A stretch of 22,940 nt of DNA from Phoronis ovalis (taxonomy: Eukaryota; Phoronida; Phoronidae). Position numbers and translations under genes: made by a program. The stretch covers positions 1 to 22,940 of the forward strand of contig JAOXYB010082610.1 in assembly GCA_028565635.1 (NCBI GenBank), read 5' to 3'. The notes under the pieces were generated by a model. The model searched no databases, was not told the DNA's origin, and worked only from the letters and a program-made list of their open reading frames with translations. Of the stretch, positions 20,605 to 22,940 are shown piece after piece (the stretch's first letter is position 1; every line of letters starts with the position of its first letter).

Positions 20605-21861
20605 AGCATATACTGGAAACTTGCAATTGTATAGATTAAAAGAAGCCTTAATATACTATTCTGTTTTCTATATTCCGTTATATTCCGTTACATATATTTT
20701 AGAGCTTTCAGAAAATTTGGGTAAAAAATTACCAAAATTCTGTTTGAAATTAAAGATATATGATTCATCTATTTGGTGCTTTGTGAAAACTACATCCACT
20801 TATTTAGAAGTTTTTCTATGAATCATGCAAATTCATGGCTTCCGTTAGACATATAATATTTTAGTCAATAATGGTTGCTTGCCTGGGAGCCAAGATTACC
20901 TTTTTATTTGAAAACATATTTTTGTTCACTCGATATTTTTAATATTTGATATTATCAGATTAGTTTCCATTTTTATAATATATGAGACATTTGTTTTTAA
21001 AAAAAACAGCTGCATATGTAATGTCATAATTCTTCCCGGTAATTTTCCATAGTCAGCAAGTTGTCCATCAACAACCTTTTTATCATGTGTATGTACTGAA
21101 AAAAGCACTAGAAATGTTGTAACATGCAGATATACAGTATCTGTAAGGTACATTACACCATATACTGCCATCTGTAAAGTATATTTGAGTTTATTTTATA
21201 CTACTGAATTTTGATTTAATATCTAATATGTTGGACAAGTCGCCGAAAATCAAAATTCCGCGAGTTGTCTGACCCCTCATTTCTCTTCCTGTGAGTTGTG
21301 TTAGTTGTAGATTTGTTTTTGGAGAGATGTCCGGTTACTGGACAGAACCTGTTTTTACAGAAGCCAGGCTTTCACCCCAGGATTCTCATCAGCAAGATTA
21401 ATATAATCTATATATTTTCAAAGAAGATTATGTTATGTAACAGTGTTCTTTATGGTGAATAATGGTTACCCCTGGGATAGCCACCAGCATTTCTAATAAG
21501 TTTCCTGTAAATTTAGTGATTTTGACATACAATACTTCATAATGCATGAATACTTCAATAAATCTTAACAGTTTTCCATGTATTTTTACATTATTGTTGT
21601 ACATAATAGCATTCACATTTTTACTATATATTTCAACTTTTCAGAGTTCATGTTTTTACAATGCAATTTATATATATTGTTTTAGAAGCCAAAACCCTGT
21701 TTACATTTATTTTGACAGTCCCTTTAGTTCATGCTTGATTGAAATACAGAAAAAAGCAGTACTAAAACCAATAAAGTTTTGTAACATGTTTTAAAAACAT
21801 TGCTAAATCAATGGTATGAAATATTGGGGGGTAATGGAACACATTTTACATTCATTCATAC
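20605..21861. other. AT-rich last part of the large intron
   Basis: No gene, RNA or clear repeat is recognised. Several short ORFs here are of low complexity, rich in Tyr, Phe and Ile, and look like translations of AT-rich DNA. The segment is the donor-proximal 1.26 kb of the intron that begins gtatga at 21861. Confidence 0.5.
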
Positions 21862-22000
21862 CTGAAACAACTGGTACAACTTATCCTTCACAAATTGAAT
21901 GCTTGGTATCATTGATTCAGATGTGTCAATCAAGAAGTATACTTGTTCTTCTATGACAGTACCAAATAATTCTCTGCTTCCCTTTACAAGCCAGTCAATC
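21862..22000 (-). CDS. VWA3-like exon with first MIDAS motif
   Basis: The exon is 139 nt: one base of a split codon plus 46 codons. The acceptor is ttattgcag|G at 22001 and the donor is TTTCAG|gtatga at 21861. The protein begins IDWLVKGSRELFGT and reaches YFLIDTSESM at residues 21-30. DTSES (residues 25-29) is the DxSxS metal-ion-dependent adhesion motif, which in VWA domains supplies the Asp and two Ser metal ligands at the end of the first beta strand. FVKDKLYQLFQ then forms the first helix and runs on, in phase 0, into EQLRHKQKFNI of the next exon. This continuity across an 11.5-kb intron is what makes the join convincing. The open frame continues to 21856 only by translating the donor. 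Confidence 0.85.
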
Positions 22001-22022
22001 CTGCAATAAAACACCATCTTTG

Positions 22023-22333
22023 AGGTGCAAATGACAAGCAAAAAAGAAAGCTGGCAACTTGGACTTTTCAGACACACACAATTACTCTGGGATTTCCAAA
22101 TCCAAACAGACAAGCAAGTCATGGCCAATCATCCTGACACAGTAAGCATAGACATGGACAAGAAAATAACCAGATATAGCAATCAAGAATGATAGCAACA
22201 TCAAGAAGGAAGAACATGAAAAGATAGAAAAATACCAACCACTGAGTGAAGAAATGAGCATAATATGGAAGATGGATACAAGTTATTCCAGTAGTCGTGG
22301 ATGTCCTAGGCACAACAACACCGATGTATCAGC
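22023..22333 (+). mobile_element. Second LINE remnant, reverse transcriptase C-terminal fragment
   Basis: The plus strand reads LLWDFQIQTDKQVMANHPDT, then a frameshifted SNIKKEEHEKIEKYQPLSEE, then after another shift VIPVVVDVLGTTTPMYQQC. WDFxIQTDKxVxANxPD, KEHEKxEKYQxLxEE and VxPVVxGALGxxTP in this order are the well-known conserved end of a widespread animal non-LTR retrotransposon polyprotein. At least two frameshifts show it is dead. It lies 22 bp from the acceptor of the VWA exon at 22000. The long minus-strand ORFs at 21856-22128 and 22119-22313 are partly antisense translations of it. Confidence 0.8.
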
Positions 22334-22334
22334 A

Positions 22335-22392
22335 GTGTGTGTGTGTGTGTGTGTGTATTTATTATGTATGTATGTGTGTACGTATATATGTG
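22335..22392 (+). repeat. (GT)11 and TATG/TGTA microsatellite
   Basis: A pure (GT)11 run at 22335-22356 is followed by imperfect TATG/TGTG/TATA repeats to about 22392. It starts exactly where the LINE fragment ends. Confidence 0.9.
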
Positions 22393-22744
22393 ACTTAGTT
22401 ACTTTTTTTGAAAATTAAAATTCGAAAAACAATTTTTTTTCAAAAATGCTTTATCAGATCATTTGACCAAATTCAAAATATTTAACCGCAGGATTTAAAG
22501 TTGAGTATTAACTTTTTAAAAATGTATCTTTTTATATGTCTATCTCCTTATTTTAATTACTAAAACATAAGTGATAAGTTAAAATAGATATATGCAACCT
22601 TGCATCTAGAGACCTTAAATATAGGATGTAATTATGTGTGGAAAAGAGGTGTGCAGTTTTTTGATGGATGGTAGTGTCAGTATTAAATTGGTCTATCATA
22701 ATACATTACCAACTTTGCCCCTTTCATTTTAATTTAGTCTGTAC
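22393..22744. other. AT-rich intron, no exon found
   Basis: A connecting exon starting in phase 0 and ending in phase 2 would be needed here, or inside the LINE region, to join the candidate exon at 22745-22819 to the exon at 22000. I searched the minus strand and did not find one. Confidence 0.4.
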
Positions 22745-22819
22745 CTGTATAGTTTCCAGCGGGGTTTCCAGACAATCCATTGTGTCATTGACCCACTTAA
22801 AGCTCGCTTTATGAATAGG
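22745..22819 (-). CDS. Candidate upstream exon of the VWA3-like gene
   Basis: A 75-nt minus-strand block is bounded by an acceptor (tttactttag at 22820) and a donor (CAG|gtacag at 22744). In phase 0 it reads 25 codons without a stop and contains KASFKWVNDTMDCLE, which looks like the helical segment often found just before VWA domains of this family. The codon directly upstream in this frame is TAG, so the exon cannot extend further. It ends in phase 0, whereas the exon at 22000 begins with one base that completes a codon. The two therefore cannot be joined directly in this frame. Either a small exon is missed between them, or the other open frame (ending WKPRWKLY, phase 2) is used, or this is not an exon. 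Confidence 0.4.
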
Positions 22820-22940
22820 CTAAAGTAAACACGCCTCCGATGTCCCGAGGTGTTAATGTGAGCGGGAATTCAATAAGGGACTACTTTCACCACGGTTATC
22901 AGAAGGCACTATTTGGCCAAGCGTTTTCTGTTTTGCAACT
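22820..22940. other. Window edge, no gene assigned
   Basis: Slightly more GC-rich than the intron. On the minus strand it precedes the acceptor at 22820 and would be intron. No reading frame is convincing. Confidence 0.4.

Larger units (their letters stand above)
2935..22819 (-). other. Partial VWA3A/VWA3B-like gene, span of recognised exons
   Basis: This minus-strand gene was reconstructed by hand from splice sites. The solid exons, in transcript order, are 22000-21862, 10382-9969, 9714-9581 and 3161-2935. Their junction phases agree: 0 between the first two, 0 between the second and third, and 2 between the third and fourth. The introns are about 11.5 kb, 254 bp and 6.4 kb. The two large introns hold nearly all the repeats in the window. 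The spliced protein is a VWA domain, then a Lys/Glu-rich helix, then a Ser/Pro/Arg-rich linker. VWA3A/VWA3B proteins are intracellular VWA proteins of animals; VWA3-type genes are often linked to ciliated tissue, but nothing here proves a role. Start codon, promoter and stop codon are not visible, so the gene runs beyond both sides of what I can read. Confidence 0.8.

Noticed and set aside
22119-22313. Minus-strand ORF with hydrophobic, membrane-like composition
   Set aside because: It is the antisense translation of a reverse transcriptase fragment on the plus strand.

Overview
The window looks like AT-rich nuclear DNA of an invertebrate, most likely a marine mollusc and probably a bivalve. 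Four things point this way. The coding signal is split by GT-AG introns. The proteins are animal-type. Non-LTR retrotransposon remnants and tandem-repeat-cored elements are abundant. The short AAAAGGGGAGATAATTC-type dispersed motif near 11980 is familiar from molluscan genomes. The species cannot be named from the sequence.

One host gene can be read with confidence. It lies on the minus strand and encodes a von Willebrand factor A (VWA) domain protein of the VWA3A/VWA3B type. Four exons chain with matching splice phases: 21862-22000, 9969-10382, 9581-9714 and 2935-3161. A fifth upstream candidate (22745-22819) does not join in phase. The first two exons hold a complete metal-binding (MIDAS) VWA domain. 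The third adds a Lys/Glu-rich helical tail and the fourth a Ser/Pro/Arg-rich linker. The start, the 5' exons and the 3' exons are outside the window or not recognised.

Most of the sequence is intron filled with mobile and repetitive DNA. Positions 1-2130 and 4288-about 7705 hold two higher-order tandem arrays of the same family in opposite orientation. Each repeat is two ~146-bp palindrome-bearing subunits plus a ~183-bp spacer, and each array ends in a hairpin built on ATGCCCATCC. The fourth exon sits between these inverted arrays. The right array appears to be part of a ~3.9-kb element whose far end is near 8158. A tRNA-Phe-like pseudogene lies at 2153-2225.

The 11.5-kb intron between the two VWA-domain exons holds three notable things. 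One is a decayed minus-strand reading frame that starts with a signal peptide (12914-13213). The second is a short segment open on both strands (about 13640-13797). The third is a 5.76-kb DNA transposon (14843-20602) with ~250-280-bp imperfect terminal inverted repeats and a probable TA target duplication. A 5'-truncated LINE is nested in that transposon. A second LINE remnant (22023-22333) abuts the VWA exon at 22000.

I see no operon, CRISPR array or intact transposase. The most unusual architecture is the pair of inverted higher-order arrays flanking a single exon, and the large TIR element with its nested LINE.
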